Positions 10,480 to 21,785 of a stretch of 64,000 nt of DNA are shown piece after piece. How positions within the stretch are numbered: the first letter of the stretch is position 1; every line of letters starts with the position of its first letter. Position numbers and translations under genes: made by a program. The notes beneath the pieces were generated by a model. The model did no database searches, was not told the DNA's origin, and saw only the letters and a program-made list of their open reading frames with translations. Origin of the DNA: Gonocerus acuteangulatus (lineage: Eukaryota; Arthropoda; Insecta; Hemiptera; Coreidae). Where the stretch lies: contig OX328132.1 of the NCBI GenBank assembly GCA_946811695.1, positions 55,342,909-55,406,908 of the forward strand. The letters run 5' to 3'.

Positions 10480-12320
10480 AAAAAGATAGAGGGTTTTGTT
10501 TTATACATAAAGAACTCCAAAAACATAAAGATTTTTTTTTTTTTTTTTTTTTTGTTAAAAACTCCTTTGTAAACAATGTCATTCTGTAAGGGACTTAAAT
10601 TTATGAACTTAAAATTAATCCTCTTTCATACATATGCAAATTGTTATATTAACTTATTTTTTATTCGCATATAGATAGATGTACATAATAAATTACGTAA
10701 ATGTTTATATTCATACAAATTAATGTATATAAATTAATTAATTTTCACCACATTTTTAAACATTATTTTATTATTATTATTAATATTTCTTTTGTATGCT
10801 ATTTCTTTTTTTTTTTTTTGCAGATAAATTAATGTATTAAAATATTATTTTTATAAGAAGAGGAAGTCACGTGAATTGTGGTGTTTTAATAAATAAATAA
10901 GTAATTAAATTTTCCATGCAATTTTTTATTAATTTAATACACATCATAATTTAATCATTATATTCTGACATATGCTTTCTTTTGTCTGAGATAGTTATAT
11001 CCTCTGACTGTCAGCATTTAGTCGGAGAGCTGCTAACGCAAATTTCATGAAGTATTTTATGCACCTTGGAATTTTGCTGTATTGCATCTCGTGGGAAGGT
11101 AAGGCATATGCCTACCCACACATATATTGTGTTTCCTGGACCATAGGGGAAAAATATGTCACAAAAATAGTATTTTATTCAAAAGCCAACAATCTTTAAT
11201 GTATAGTTAAGGCAAGTTGCTTTATTTCTAGAACTACCAAAACTGTCCTGTCCTTATGATTGGTGCTCTCACTCACTCTTACGGTTACACGCAGTGTATT
11301 GCAGTCTATCATCGGCTAAATTTATTTTCATGTTTGCTGATTACTAAACCTCAGAAAAAGTGTCTGCCCTTTTGTAATTATTTTGAATTATGGTGTTTAA
11401 ATAGCGGTGTGAAGAAGAAACTTCATTTAATATTACAAAAAACCCACTTCGGTTTTTTTTTATATGTTATCCCCCTTAAAAGTGTCTGCCTTATATATTA
11501 TTCATTATAGAATTGCCTTAATTTTACATTAAAGAATTATGGCTTCTGAATAAAACACTATTTTTGGCCCATAGTTTGTTACTGATTACCTGATTACCTT
11601 TTTATCTACCCTAGAGATACACTATAGCAAAATTTCAAGGCGCATAAAACACTTGAAAAGTGTGTTACCAGCTCTTAAACTAAATGCTTAAATACGGTTG
11701 CAATTCTGGTAAAAATATTGTTGCTCGCCAAATCAATGTCGTTATTGAAATTCCCAAATACCTTTAATTCATTGTTGTCCATAACTGCAAGAAAAATATC
11801 TTAAATTTGTTTTTCTTCTTAGATGCCCCTATTTCCTATGATAGAAGGACTATCCTTATAGAAGAGCTCATGAACCATAAAATTTGAAACAGTACCTTTA
11901 ATAGAAAGGAAAAAAAATTGAACAAAAATATGTGAAAGTGTATTTGAAACAATATGTTAAAACGTTCATTTTGGCATAAATAACATAAACCCTGCACCAC
12001 TTACCTACCTTTTTCATTCATAAAAAAAAACTCAGTCACAGATTATTACATGAACAGGCAAACAATATAACATATTAATATTATATTTGCGCAAGGTTGA
12101 GGTTTTAGCTTTAGGTGCGAAGCCCTTAAAATAAATAAATATTATATTTAAAAAAAAAAATCAATGAAAATAAAGAATATAGTTTCAGTTATAATTATTA
12201 CAACTTATAACTAATCATAACCTTAATTAAATGCCTCAATTTTATTGCTATTTATTTATGGACCAGAGATTTTTTTTTCTTTAAAAAAATTAAACACAGG
12301 GAGTTTGGTTTGGATTTTCT
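10480..12320. other. AT-rich stretch without recognised gene
   Basis: Contains poly-T and poly-A runs (about 10531-10552 and 10807-10820) and scattered short AT repeats. An 84-residue frame near 11256 has no recognisable features. Nothing else was found. Confidence 0.45.
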
Positions 12321-12323
12321 TTT

Positions 12324-12460
12324 AAACGGTATTGCAATTAAATGATTTGGAATCATTTAATTGTAATACCATTTTAAAATAAGGGTACTTTTTTAAATAA
12401 GTATACTTTTTAAAATAAGGGTACTTTTTAAAAATAGTATACTTTTTAAAATAAGGGTTA
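12324..12460. repeat. Palindrome followed by AAAATAAGGGTACTTTTT repeats
   Basis: ACGGTATTGCAATTAAATGA is mirrored a few bases later by TCATTTAATTGTAATACCAT, so about 24-bp arms are almost contiguous. Four degenerate units of TTTTTAAAATAAGGGTAC follow. Confidence 0.6.
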
Positions 12461-12594
12461 ATTTATTTTCCACCCCACTTTCACTAAAAAAATTGGAAAA
12501 TAATTTTTTTATCTGAGCTCTCAATTTATAATCTTATATTCTCATAATTTGGACAAATATCATGTAATCAATCATTTTTTAAAATATATAATAT

Positions 12595-12720
12595 AGAGTA
12601 GGCATACCATGGAAGCTGGGTTACAACTATTTAATATGAAGCATGTTTAGCATGGCACGCCCGGCTACAGATATTTAATATAAATTAGGTGTAGTAGCAT
12701 TGCACACCGGGTAACAGCTA
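12595..12720 (+). mobile_element. Helitron-like 3' end fragments ending CAGCTAGT
   Basis: Three successive approximations of GCATGGCACGCCGGGTAACA occur, each preceded by ATTTAATATRAA. The last ends in AGCTAGT and abuts the next element copy at 12721. Confidence 0.4.
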
Positions 12721-13138
12721 GTCTATTTATAAAAAAATCACGTGTCTGCCTGTTTGTCTGTTTGTTCCTTATACAAATCCACACAGTTTGACCGATTTTG
12801 ACCAAACTTGGAATACTTGTAGGTCTTGATACTGGAAGTCTCGTAGGCTAAGTTAAAAAATTCTACCAGCTGTCTGTCTCTATGTTTGTTCCTCATACAA
12901 ATCCACACCCTTTTCCGATTTTGACCACACGTGGCACACAGGTAAGTCTTGATTCAAGGAGAGTCGTAGGCTACGTTAAAATCGTCTATGACTCACAGTT
13001 CGGAGATCACGAGTTCGAAACAATGAACCCAAATAGTTACAGATTTGCGTTATTAGATTTTACTAGGTTTCTAATTTATTTTTGCTTTTATAGATGCAGA
13101 AAGTAGGTGTAGCATAGCACGCCGGGAAACATCTAGTA
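12721..13138 (+). mobile_element. Non-autonomous Helitron-like element
   Basis: It begins CTATTTATAAAAAAATCACG with TGTCTGCCTGTTTGTCTG, and ends CACGCCGGGAAACATCTAGT. A unit of about 125 bp (TTCCTTATACAAATCCACAC to TCGTAGGCTAAGTTAAAA) is present twice in tandem at about 12765-12868 and 12887-12990. The TATAAAAA start and CTAGT end, with no TIR or TSD, fit a Helitron-like element. No Rep/helicase protein is encoded, so the class is inference. Confidence 0.45.
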
Positions 13139-13337
13139 TTGATATAAAAAAATATTTTCTATATAATAATAATATTTATATTTTCTACATTGTCATAGTT
13201 TAAATACTCACGTAGAATTATTATTCATATTTGTGTTATAAATTTGTATTTATGTGTATATAAAATTTGTATTGTGGGGTATTTATTATCAATTTTTATA
13301 AAATGAATGAAACAATCTGAAGAATTTGATAAAATAT

Positions 13338-13477
13338 GGTCCCCCGTGGTCTAGTGGCTAACGCCATGGATTCTCATGCGGGAGATAAGGGTTCGAGTCC
13401 TGTCTGCATCAAGGAGTTTTCTAATTCATTAATAATAGTTTCTGCTGCGCCATGGATGTCGATGCGGCGAAAAAAAA
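13338..13477 (+). mobile_element. SINE-A copy (tRNA-like head to short A tail)
   Basis: It starts GGTCCCCCGTGGTCTAGTGG (A box) and carries GGTTCGAGTCC (B box). It ends CATGGATGTCGATGCGGCG followed by an A run. The order A box, B box, conserved GATGYNGATGCGCCGT tail and poly-A defines SINE-A in this window. The middle differs from the copies at 23934 and 57379, so it may be a subfamily. Confidence 0.65.
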
Positions 13478-13479
13478 TA

Positions 13480-14265
13480 TTAATACCAAATAAATATAAT
13501 GATCACTAATATCCTTGTATAAATATGGAGTGGAAACGTGGAAGAGGGTGAAATTAAAAGACTTCATATTGCATATTATTTATTGTAATTACCTTACCTT
13601 TAAAATTTAAGAGCATTTGCATTTGACTTATTCAATTTAATTATACTTCCTAAGCCCAAAATATAAGAGTTCTCTAGGTTATTATTATCACTGATATAGC
13701 CAGAAGGTTATACCAATCATAAAATAGAAAACAAATTACATATATTAGTTATGCCTTGCAGTATAAGTTGCTCAGATCTGTACGGAGTTGGCATTAGGCA
13801 GTGCTGAAGCCACCTGTGGATTTGCACTCGTGTCTCGGCACCACGATATGCTAGTTAGCCTTAAGTAGAGCAGAGGGCAGGTGTAGCAGAGGGGCTACAG
13901 AAATGGAGGGAGAACAGGACTAAGGAGATCCGTAGATTGAACCCAGCTCAGTAACGTGTCTAGTTTCTATTGATGTGGATGCTGCGTTACTTTGGCTCAG
14001 CTTTAAGTCCAAATCAACTGGAGGACGTCAGCAATGTTTTGAAACCCATTAAGAGGATATTTGAGGAACAAAATGAAACACTTATGTTAAACACTATTTT
14101 ACTACATTCATCATTAAAACTAAAATACTGATTAATTTGTTCATAAAAAAAACCTTTGTTTACCTAATATGAACTTAAAAAATTGTTTTATAACCTATTG
14201 TCATGATAAAAAATTTTCCTTATTGTCGTGATTATTCTCGTTTGTAATTGCGTATAATGTATTTT
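13480..14265. other. Stretch without recognised gene
   Basis: AT-rich, with a moderately GC-rich patch at about 13770-13960 that holds no recognisable coding sequence. Confidence 0.4.
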
Positions 14266-14267
14266 AT

Positions 14268-14310
14268 CTGTTGAAGGCTGCCGAAGAGCATGCCGGAACA
14301 TTCGAAATAT
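14268..14310 (+). repeat. Degenerate hammerhead-like motif (repeat family H)
   Basis: TTGAAGGCTGCCGAAGAGCA then TGCCGGAACATTCGAAATAT resembles motifs at 20125, 37812 and 51440, where GGC..GCC brackets a loop before GAAAC. The core is incomplete here. It lies about 170 bp upstream of a tandem array of the sequence that normally follows the motif. Confidence 0.4.
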
Positions 14311-14469
14311 AACCAAACCTACTTATAATGTTGTGTTACTTATTTCTGTTAACAAAATGTGGTTTTATAGGCGATGTTTAAAAGACGAGCTATCATATTG
14401 TTTTTATTATTATTTTTTTGAATATTCTGTATTTGTGTGTGTTTTTCAGTTGACCCAGGCTTTCAAAGA

Positions 14470-14766
14470 TTCCCAACGTTCAGAATATAGATTTCTGTAA
14501 AAATCTGACGTTACTTCTCTTAGCCAAATCCCATCCATTCCTTGACTTCTTTTCATACGAAGTATAGATTTTTCTGAAAATCTAACGTTTTCTCTTAGCC
14601 TAATCCCAACCATTCCTTGACTATTTTGAATTCAGAATATAGATTCTTCTGAAGTTTCGTTTCTTAGCCAAATGCCAACCATTCCTTCGTTTTTTTTTTT
14701 CATTCGAAATATAGATTTTTCTTAAAATCTGAGGTTTTCTCTCCGAATCCCAACCATTCCTTGAAT
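14470..14766 (+). repeat. Tandem array, 72-78-bp unit, four copies (family H)
   Basis: Units start near 14481, 14559, 14633 and 14705. Each contains CGAAATATAGATTTTTCTGA, a short dyad AGATTTT..AAAATCT, and TTAGCCAAATCCCAACCATT then CCTTGA. The same sequence follows single motifs at 20125 and 37812 and forms the arms of the hairpin at 51352. Confidence 0.7.
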
Positions 14767-14769
14767 TCT

Positions 14770-16130
14770 TAGCACCTTAACGGCTAATTACCTTCATCTC
14801 ATCTTTAGACATTGTTTTTAGATATACACTAATGGCATTTCAGAAGTGCGTCTTGGGAATTCTGTAGCCGTAATCTAGTTATGCACTTTCTGTGGATGTC
14901 GCTCGCTACCTAGCCAACTATGTTCGGACAATTAGGGATGAACATCATGGAATAATACATTGAAGGAGAGGATTTAGAGTATAATCGCCTAGGTGTACCT
15001 CCAGCTTGTGGTAGGGAGAATGGTCGGAGGTAGGAACAAATAGCGTAGAGCAGTGGGAGCACGGATACGCCGTCATTGGGACGACCCAAAAAAGATGAAG
15101 TGAGTTATTAATGAGAGGATGGATTTGCCGTATCCTAGCTCTCGGCAAGCAGGAGTGGGATTTGAATGAGGATTGTATTTGTCAGTTGGGTAGCCCCAGC
15201 GAGGGTCAGCCCCTGAGCATTTGTTACCTGGACAGCTACTAAACAAATAACTCCGCAGCCACCTCCCTCCTTTTTTACCCCACCAAACATGGATTCCCTA
15301 CTCGCTCTTGATATATTACTCACCCTCAGATTAAACATACGCGACCTCTTAAACATTATCAGCTAATATCCTTACCGTTTCTAGAGTGAGGCGCCGCGCT
15401 CTTGGGATGTTTCTCTTTGATTCATTGGACGACCGCCTCCCTTCAATCTGATAAAAGAAATGTTCGCTCGTGAGGCGCGTGGCGTGTTTTGTCCTTCGTG
15501 CGATTCGTCTTCTGGAAAATTGCCTGTTATTTTTATCCTCGTCCTTGGTAGTATGGCGGCCAGGAGTGCCTCAACCCCATACCAATTGGCCGCAAGTATA
15601 ATGGGGAAGATTTAAAACGCTGGTCCTCGAGATACAGGCTTCTAACAGCTCACCGTCCCCATATTTCTTTTCTAACACTGGTTCTGTCGCCTTTTCGTTC
15701 TCATATCTTTTTATCTCTCCAGGAGATGAGACCTGTAGATACGCGCCTATAAAAATTAGTCTCAAATGCAATGGGATAGTTTTTATGAAGGATGCACAAC
15801 TTTTTCCCCTTAAAGGGTTGGAATGAAATTATTCTTCTAATATTTCCTTGTTATTATAAATGCACGCATGATAACTTATTAGATCAAGTTCCTTTCAATT
15901 TAAAAAAAAAAGTCCGACTCACAGGAGCTGCGTCATCTTAGCGCGGTTCCGTTCATATCCCTAGTGTCATTAGCAAAGGAGTCGAAACAGTAATTGGTAG
16001 GTTTTGATCTTTCGTGAAAAATATAAAACGACATCTCAAGATTTAAGGCGCAACGACAGGAAACTAATAATAGTCGATTAGATGAATATCAAACGTCTGG
16101 AACAATTTTCAATTGAATTAATCTTTTCTG
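14770..16130. other. Stretch without recognised gene
   Basis: Somewhat less AT-rich than average around 15000-15750. Several 60-75-residue frames exist, mostly on the minus strand, without motifs or homologues I recognise. Confidence 0.4.
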
Positions 16131-16136
16131 AAGTAG

Positions 16137-16380
16137 GGTTTACAATGTTTCTCGAAAACGGTTACAGATATCGGGTTAAAAAAGGTTTCATTAGTTTTTC
16201 TACGTTAATAAACCTATAAAACGAGTATTAGCATACATATGAACTCGAAAACGTAAGAAGTTCGATTTTTTTTGCGTGAATTTCGCTCCACGATCTTGAC
16301 CTTTCAAATTAAATGAAAGTTTTTTTGCACCAAATATCATCAAAATCGGACCATTTTTGAGCCGTCAGTAGCGCGTACAG

Positions 16381-16435
<55 letters not shown>

Positions 16436-16530
16436 AATTTGAGCTACCGTTATATTATGGGACCTATGGGATCTGAAACTGGAAACGTTTGTGTCGGCAC
16501 TTCCGGATTGTGTCATGAGGTCAACCTTCC
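16137..16530 (+). repeat. Dispersed repeat D, copy 1, with internal (AT)n
   Basis: Phrases shared with other copies: GAACTCGAAAACGTAAG, GCACCAAATATCATCAAAAT, CGGACCATTTTTGAGCCGTC, and after the AT run GTCGGCACTTCCGGATTGTG then CATGAGGTCAACC. These recur in the same order at 27700-28045 and 48470-48690, so this is a single repeat family. Confidence 0.6.
16385..16433. repeat. (AT)n microsatellite inside repeat D
   Basis: It replaces the short ACAGACAAATAAATACATAC segment seen at the same place in the copy at 48.5 kb. Confidence 0.9.
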
Positions 16531-16564
16531 TCAACATTCTGGAGTTAACAGCGTCTCCAATACA

Positions 16565-17018
16565 CACAAACAGGAATGTATCTAAAGAAATAGAAGAGTT
16601 CATGCTTCCCTAGAGGAAATGCAAAACTCGATAAAACTGCTGAAATTCGATGCTAAAAGCCTAGACTCAGGGATATGTCCAAAAACATAGAAGAGTCCGT
16701 GCTTGCCTAGAGTAAATGCAGAAATCGAGAAAACCGGCGTTAGTTGATGCTGAAAGAGTAGACTCAGGGATATATCTAAAAACATAGAAGAGTTCGTGCT
16801 TCCCTAGAGGAAATGCAAAACTTGATAAAACTGGCGATATTCGATGCTGAAAGCCTAGACACAGGGATATATCCAAAAACGTAGAAGAGTTCATGCTTGC
16901 CTAGAAAAACTGCAAAAATCGACCAAACTGCCGATATTTGATGCTGAAAGCCTAGACTCAGGAATGTATCTAAATAAATAGATGAGTTCATGCTTCCCTA
17001 GAGGAAATGCAAAAATCT
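16565..17018 (+). repeat. 97-bp minisatellite, about 4.6 copies
   Basis: The anchor AGACTCAGGGATAT (with variants) starts at 16663, 16760, 16857 and 16954, exactly 97 bp apart. Each unit contains CATAGAAGAGTTCATGCTTC and AAATGCAAAA. As 97 is not a multiple of 3, the overlapping minus-strand frames repeat the same phrases in shifting frames and are not genes. Confidence 0.9.
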
Positions 17019-17019
17019 A

Positions 17020-18185
17020 GTAGTCCCTCCCTTCCATATATCCCTCCCTTCCTTCATATAACTAAGAATTTCTCAATATAGCCAATAGAAGAAAGAATAA
17101 AGGCTGGATATAAAGGAAAGTGAAGTAAATGAAATAAAATAGAGGAGAGACAAGGGATGAAGAAATTTGAAGGAAGAATAAGGGTAGATGGTGACGTATG
17201 CAAAGGCAGAGCGGGTTGGCCATTGGTCTGGGGTTACGACCCCGGAGCCAACGTGGACGCCTAGCTCCCATCAATTGTGAATGAGCGTAGAGCAGGACTT
17301 GCCTTATTCTGTCCTTCCTTTTACGACTTTTCCTGCTTTTGATTGGCACACCTCACCTCCTTACTCTTACAAATACTTCTCACTTATTCACTCTGGATTC
17401 TTCAGGCTACCTCCAGCTCATATTTCCAAAATTCTATTCTCCTCTTATCCGAACTTCATTCATGCATAACAAAATCTCAATTAATCCAAGGATGTCCAGG
17501 TGGGGGGGGGGCAATTGCAGCCTCTTCTTTTATCATATTCGTCCATAAGATTTATAGAAATTAGGGAAGTTACCAATTTCTCAGAAATCCATTCGCCAAT
17601 TATAACATAGCCACGGGAAGAAAACAAAAAAAACGTTTGGCCCAGAGAGTAGACCTAGTTTCTGCGGTCGCACAATCCGAACCCACACCAGCACATCTTT
17701 CTATTCTAAATAATTAGAAAATATAAGTATCTACCTCAGTCAATTTATTTTGGGAGGTCTAGTTAATTTACATTAATTAAGACGTTTCTCTAAACAAAAA
17801 GTGAGATTTTTTTTTTTTAAGAACTCACTGATTTGTTGTATCAGAAAACATATTAAATTCTCAAACATAAGCAAAAACGCAAAATGTTTAAAGAAGTCAT
17901 GTATTCAATGAGCTTGGTTTCAACTAGAGCAATCGAGTTCGTTGACATTTTAAAAAAATTTACTTTTTAGTACTAAAAGTTTGGACACAGGGGTTACGTT
18001 TTGTTACCGACACGAATAACAAGAATATAGTAGAACAAGATTATAGTAAAATAGCCTGAATTATGAGTTATGCGTAAACGAAGAGGTGCTGGTTTTTTTC
18101 GGACCTCTGATTTGGATTTAGCGACCCCAAAAAAACATGACCTGCTTTCCTTTCTGAATGTGTGGCTGTTTAATTAGGTATAACT
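17020..18185. other. Stretch without recognised gene
   Basis: Contains a G-run near 17501 and the phrase TTTAGCGACCCCAAAAAAAC (about 18117). A short hairpin around GGGGTTACGACCCC lies at about 17230. No gene was recognised. Confidence 0.4.
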
Positions 18186-18189
18186 CCTA

Positions 18190-18203
18190 AATGTCGATGC
18201 ACC

Positions 18204-18265
<62 letters not shown>
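18190..18265 (+). mobile_element. SINE-A 3' end with 60-nt A tail
   Basis: ATGTCGATGCACCGT is followed by an uninterrupted run of about 60 A (18206-18265). This is the conserved SINE-A 3' end; the tRNA-like head is missing, so the insertion is 5' truncated. Confidence 0.6.
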
Positions 18266-18267
<2 letters not shown>

Positions 18268-18269
18268 TT

Positions 18270-19345
18270 TTATTTCCTCCCGTTGGGAAGAACCCCTAAA
18301 AACAATTACCCAAACAGGGCTCCAGGAGCCCCCTTCATTTCTGGTTTATTTGTGAAAATTGTTATACGTCGGATATATTTTAAAAGTGACAAGTGCATAC
18401 TTGATGTGTACCACTCTCAAACATGGCTTTGTTTTTTAGTAAAATAATTGTAGTTGTATTATTTTTAAGGATTAATAATAATAAAATATGTAGAATACAT
18501 AAAATAACTAATAGGATGTCATTGAGCCACCATTTTATGGTTAACAAAAAATATTTTACGAAAATGTGAAGTAATGAGAAGACTTTTAAGTGCACGCTTA
18601 ATAAAAAAAAAAAAATTTAGGTTTACAAATGATGCATCTGGAATGTGTCAATTTGAAGTACAATTTTGATCTTTCGAGATTTTTTGATATCGCTAACGGT
18701 TTAACTACATTGGGAAACCTAGTATTCACATGCCATTGCTCACGTCAAAAATAACTACATTATTACTGAGAATATTTTTGTATTTTTTTTGTTGAGAAAT
18801 CGCCACTTATAAAAATTATTTTCTGTGTTGAGCTTAGCGCGGAAGCTCGAGGCCACCATTGAATTGGACCTTATCAGAAAATCAGTTCACTATTCATAAC
18901 TAGAGCCCGGATCCGTGAGAAAATTATTTCAAAGTGAAAGTCATTTCCTAAGAAGGCAGTGTTCCAGACAGATTCATGCTGTCGGTCTCACGTGGACATT
19001 ACGTGACAGACAAATAGATACGCGAGTTATGGAAAAGCTAAAGAACAATAGAAGAACTACTATACAAGTCGAAGTAAAGGAGCACCTCGAATCAATAGAT
19101 TAAATGAGGCGTACGTCCGCTTCCTCTGCCATATTTACCAAAACAATGGAAAAGTCGGCTATGACTGGTTCATTTCATTGAACCAAATTAAAGTGTAATC
19201 AGATGGGGCTCCGTCAAGGATTCAGATACACAAGTGGACTACAAAAAAAAGGAGAAAAAAAAGAAAAAACCGCACGGTTCGTTAGGTAAGTTGAACGACT
19301 GAGGAGTCACACAGAGGCCTCGCTCATTACAAAGCTAGCAGTTCT
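18270..19345. other. Stretch without recognised gene
   Basis: A 62-residue frame near 18915 shows no family motif. Nothing else was identified. Confidence 0.4.
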
Positions 19346-19348
19346 CGA

Positions 19349-20025
19349 CTGTAGCTTTAGCTGAACATAACCTCAATTCATTATCATATCACATAGTTCA
19401 TTGGTAAATTAGCTTAACTCCTAAAATATGGTTTCCTAGGATGGAACTCCTCTGTAGCTTTAGCTGATCATAACTTAAATTCATTATCATATCACATAAT
19501 TCATTGCTAAATTAGCCAAACCCCTAAGATACGCTTTTCTAGGATATTTCTCCTCAGTAGGTTTAGCTGAACATAACCTCAATTCATTGTCATATCACAT
19601 AGTTCATTTGTAAATTAGCTTAACACCTAGCATCTACTTTTCTAGGATAGATCTCCTCTGTAGCTTTAGCTGAACATAAACTAAATTCATTATCATATCA
19701 CATGATTCATTGGTAAATTAGCTTAACACCTAGCATCTGCTTTTCTAGGATAGCTCTCCTCTGTAGCTTTAGCTGAACATAAACTCAATTCATTATCATA
19801 TCTTATGATTTATTGCTAAATTAGCTAAACGCCTAGCACCTACATTTCTGGGATAGCTCTCCTCAGTAGGTTTAGCTGAACATAACCTCAATTCATTATA
19901 TCATATGATTCATTTGTAAATTAGCTTAACTCCTAGGATATGCTTTTCTAGGATATCTCCCCTCTGTAGCTTCGGCTGAACATAACCTCAATTCATTATT
20001 ACATCTCATGATTCAATCAGCTACA
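19349..20025 (+). repeat. 103-bp minisatellite, about 6.5 copies
   Basis: CTGTAGCTTTAGCTGAACAT (or the CAGTAGG variant) starts at 19349, 19452, 19555, 19658, 19761, 19864 and 19964. The step is 103 bp, with one 100-bp unit. Each unit contains TCATTATCATATCACAT and TTTTCTAGGATA. Units alternate between CTGTAGC and CAGTAGG starts. Confidence 0.92.
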
Positions 20026-20121
20026 TAAAATAAAAAATATATATGCATATTAGCTGGAAAAAAAATTACCTAATGTTTTATCTCAGTTGTCTCGTTCGTA
20101 ATTATGTATTTATTTCTTTTT

Positions 20122-20230
20122 TAGCTGAAGATGGCTTCCTATGACCATCCTGAAACATTCGCAATATAAAATTTTTTAAAATCTTTCGTTTTCTCTTAGC
20201 CAAATCCCTATTATTCCTTGAATGTTTCTT
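20122..20230 (+). repeat. Family H copy: hammerhead-like motif plus unit
   Basis: GCTGAAGATGGCTTCCTATG then CCATCCTGAAACATTCGCAA matches the CTGAAGA..GAAACATTC layout of family H. It is followed by the downstream phrase TTAGCCAAATCCCTATTATT and CCTTGA seen in the 14.5-kb array. Confidence 0.5.
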
Positions 20231-20267
20231 ATCGTTATTTTTGTGATCTATGGTTCTAAACCTGAAA

Positions 20268-20360
20268 TTTTCTAGTCAGCACTTCCGGATTACGTCAACG
20301 AGTGGAGTTCATATCGGAGATTTCTCCCTTTGAAGGGATGGAGGAAACACGCTTAAAAGA
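20268..20360 (+). repeat. Dispersed repeat D, 3' part
   Basis: GTCAGCACTTCCGGATTACG, TTTCTCCCTTTGAAGGGATG and GAGGAAACACGCTTAAAAG match the end of repeat D. Confidence 0.5.
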
Positions 20361-20369
20361 AAATCAATA

Positions 20370-21285
20370 TTATATGTATATTTTATACATATTAGAACAC
20401 TTTTAGTTCTTATCCTGTCTAATTTCCAGAGAAAGCGATAAAGCCCCCTGAATGAGTGGAGTGTAGAGAGATTGACTTCCCCCCTTCCTACTACTAGAAG
20501 GTAGAATTAAGTGTTGAGAACAGCAGAACGAGTAAGGACTGGGAATTTGACCCGCTGACTAGTGAAAGCCCTTGCCTTCTAATAGTAGCTCCAGGTGTAA
20601 GGGGTGGGGTGATGAAGAAAGGGCACAAATGAATTGTTCCGATGTGGACCAGCATTTGTTCTTCGGGGAGGCGATCTAATTGTATGCTATTCTCTTTGCG
20701 TCGAACTAACTCCAACTACCCTTGTAGTTCTGGATGGAGCCTTTCCACTTTACTCTTCTTCCTCAGTTGGGGAAATGTGCGTAAAGATCCTTGCGAAATG
20801 TGTTAGGAGCATTATGGAAGGTAAACATAGACATTAAAATAAAAGTAAAAATTACTTATCTGGTTGCTCAAGTCATAGCTGGATCTATGTTCAGAAATAC
20901 TTGCATTTTGGGTATTTTCCTGTACAGCCGTTTTTTGGTCAACCTTAGGTTCATTAATGCCATCTAATGAAACTTTTATTATTTTTGATGGTGGAATATT
21001 TTTCTAATTTCTTTTGAATTTATTAATGTGTTAAGTCAGCTTTTGAATTTTATGCAATTATTGTCATTATTTGTTATTGATCCTGATTTATTTGGCTTAC
21101 TTAAATTATTTGCAATGTTATTTCCACTGTTATTGATACAAACATACACATAAGCGCGAGTACCTACACACACACGCACACTGCCACTCACATACACTAA
21201 CCCATTTCAATTCAACCTCACCTACATATACTCACAGACATAAAACACTCACCTTGCACTATCCCACTGATTGCTTAATTAATCC
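20370..21285. other. Stretch without recognised gene
   Basis: Overlapping frames of 67-73 residues on both strands near 20.5-20.8 kb show no recognisable domain. A CA-rich patch lies near 21150-21230. Confidence 0.4.
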
Positions 21286-21289
21286 TATA

Positions 21290-21785
21290 TTTTAGATTTT
21301 ATTTATAAGTTCCGTTGTGCCTATAAAGTTTAATAGCTTTCTAACTTTATCAGCATCATCTCCAAGGATATCAGCAATAATGTCTTATAACTCTTCTCAA
21401 ATTGTCTGATAATTTCGGCATTCCGTAAGTAAATGTTTTACTGTTACTTGAACGTTGCATGATTCACAGATTGGGGGAGGGTTCTTTAGAAAAAAAGAAT
21501 AAATGTGTTAATCTTGTTTGCCCAATACGCAATCCACTTAAGGCAACTTCATGTTTTCTATTGGTATTCAAAGGGGTCTTCTATGCTTTAACTGTTGATT
21601 TTACGTCTCTTAATTTGTTGTTATCATGTAGAGTTGCCAATTTTGTGAGACAGTTTGCTTCAGGTAATTAATAATATCATTTTTTGGAGCTCTCTGATAA
21701 AGGATTCCTTCATTTACAGCTCTTTTCGCTAAGGCTTCGACCTCCTCATTCTCTTTAATCCTGCTGTGGCCGGGGTGTTACAGTA
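21290..21785 (-). pseudogene. LINE ORF2 3' end: RNase H tail and CCHC-like zinc motif
   Basis: On the minus strand, several frames together give HPGHSRIKENEEVEALAKRA (the end of a LINE RNase H, GH..I..NE..D.LAK), then ALSGLRIGQTRLTH, then PPICESCNVQVTVKHLLTEC, the C-terminal C..C....TVKHLL.EC signature of Jockey-related LINEs. Frameshifts and stops separate the pieces. A coding tail ending LNFIGTTELINKI follows. In intact elements this region completes the retrotransposition protein. Upstream RT is absent, so this is a 5'-truncated dead copy. Confidence 0.75.

Noticed and set aside
16600..16991. Set of minus-strand frames sharing MNSS..LD..L phrases
   Set aside because: Shifted frames of the 97-bp minisatellite.
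18915..19103. Possible Tc1/mariner helix-turn-helix fragment
   Set aside because: The 62-residue frame has no clear HTH pattern or DDE neighbour, and no terminal repeats were seen.
19349..20025. CRISPR-like array
   Set aside because: Units are contiguous tandem repeats without unique spacers, and the window is eukaryotic.
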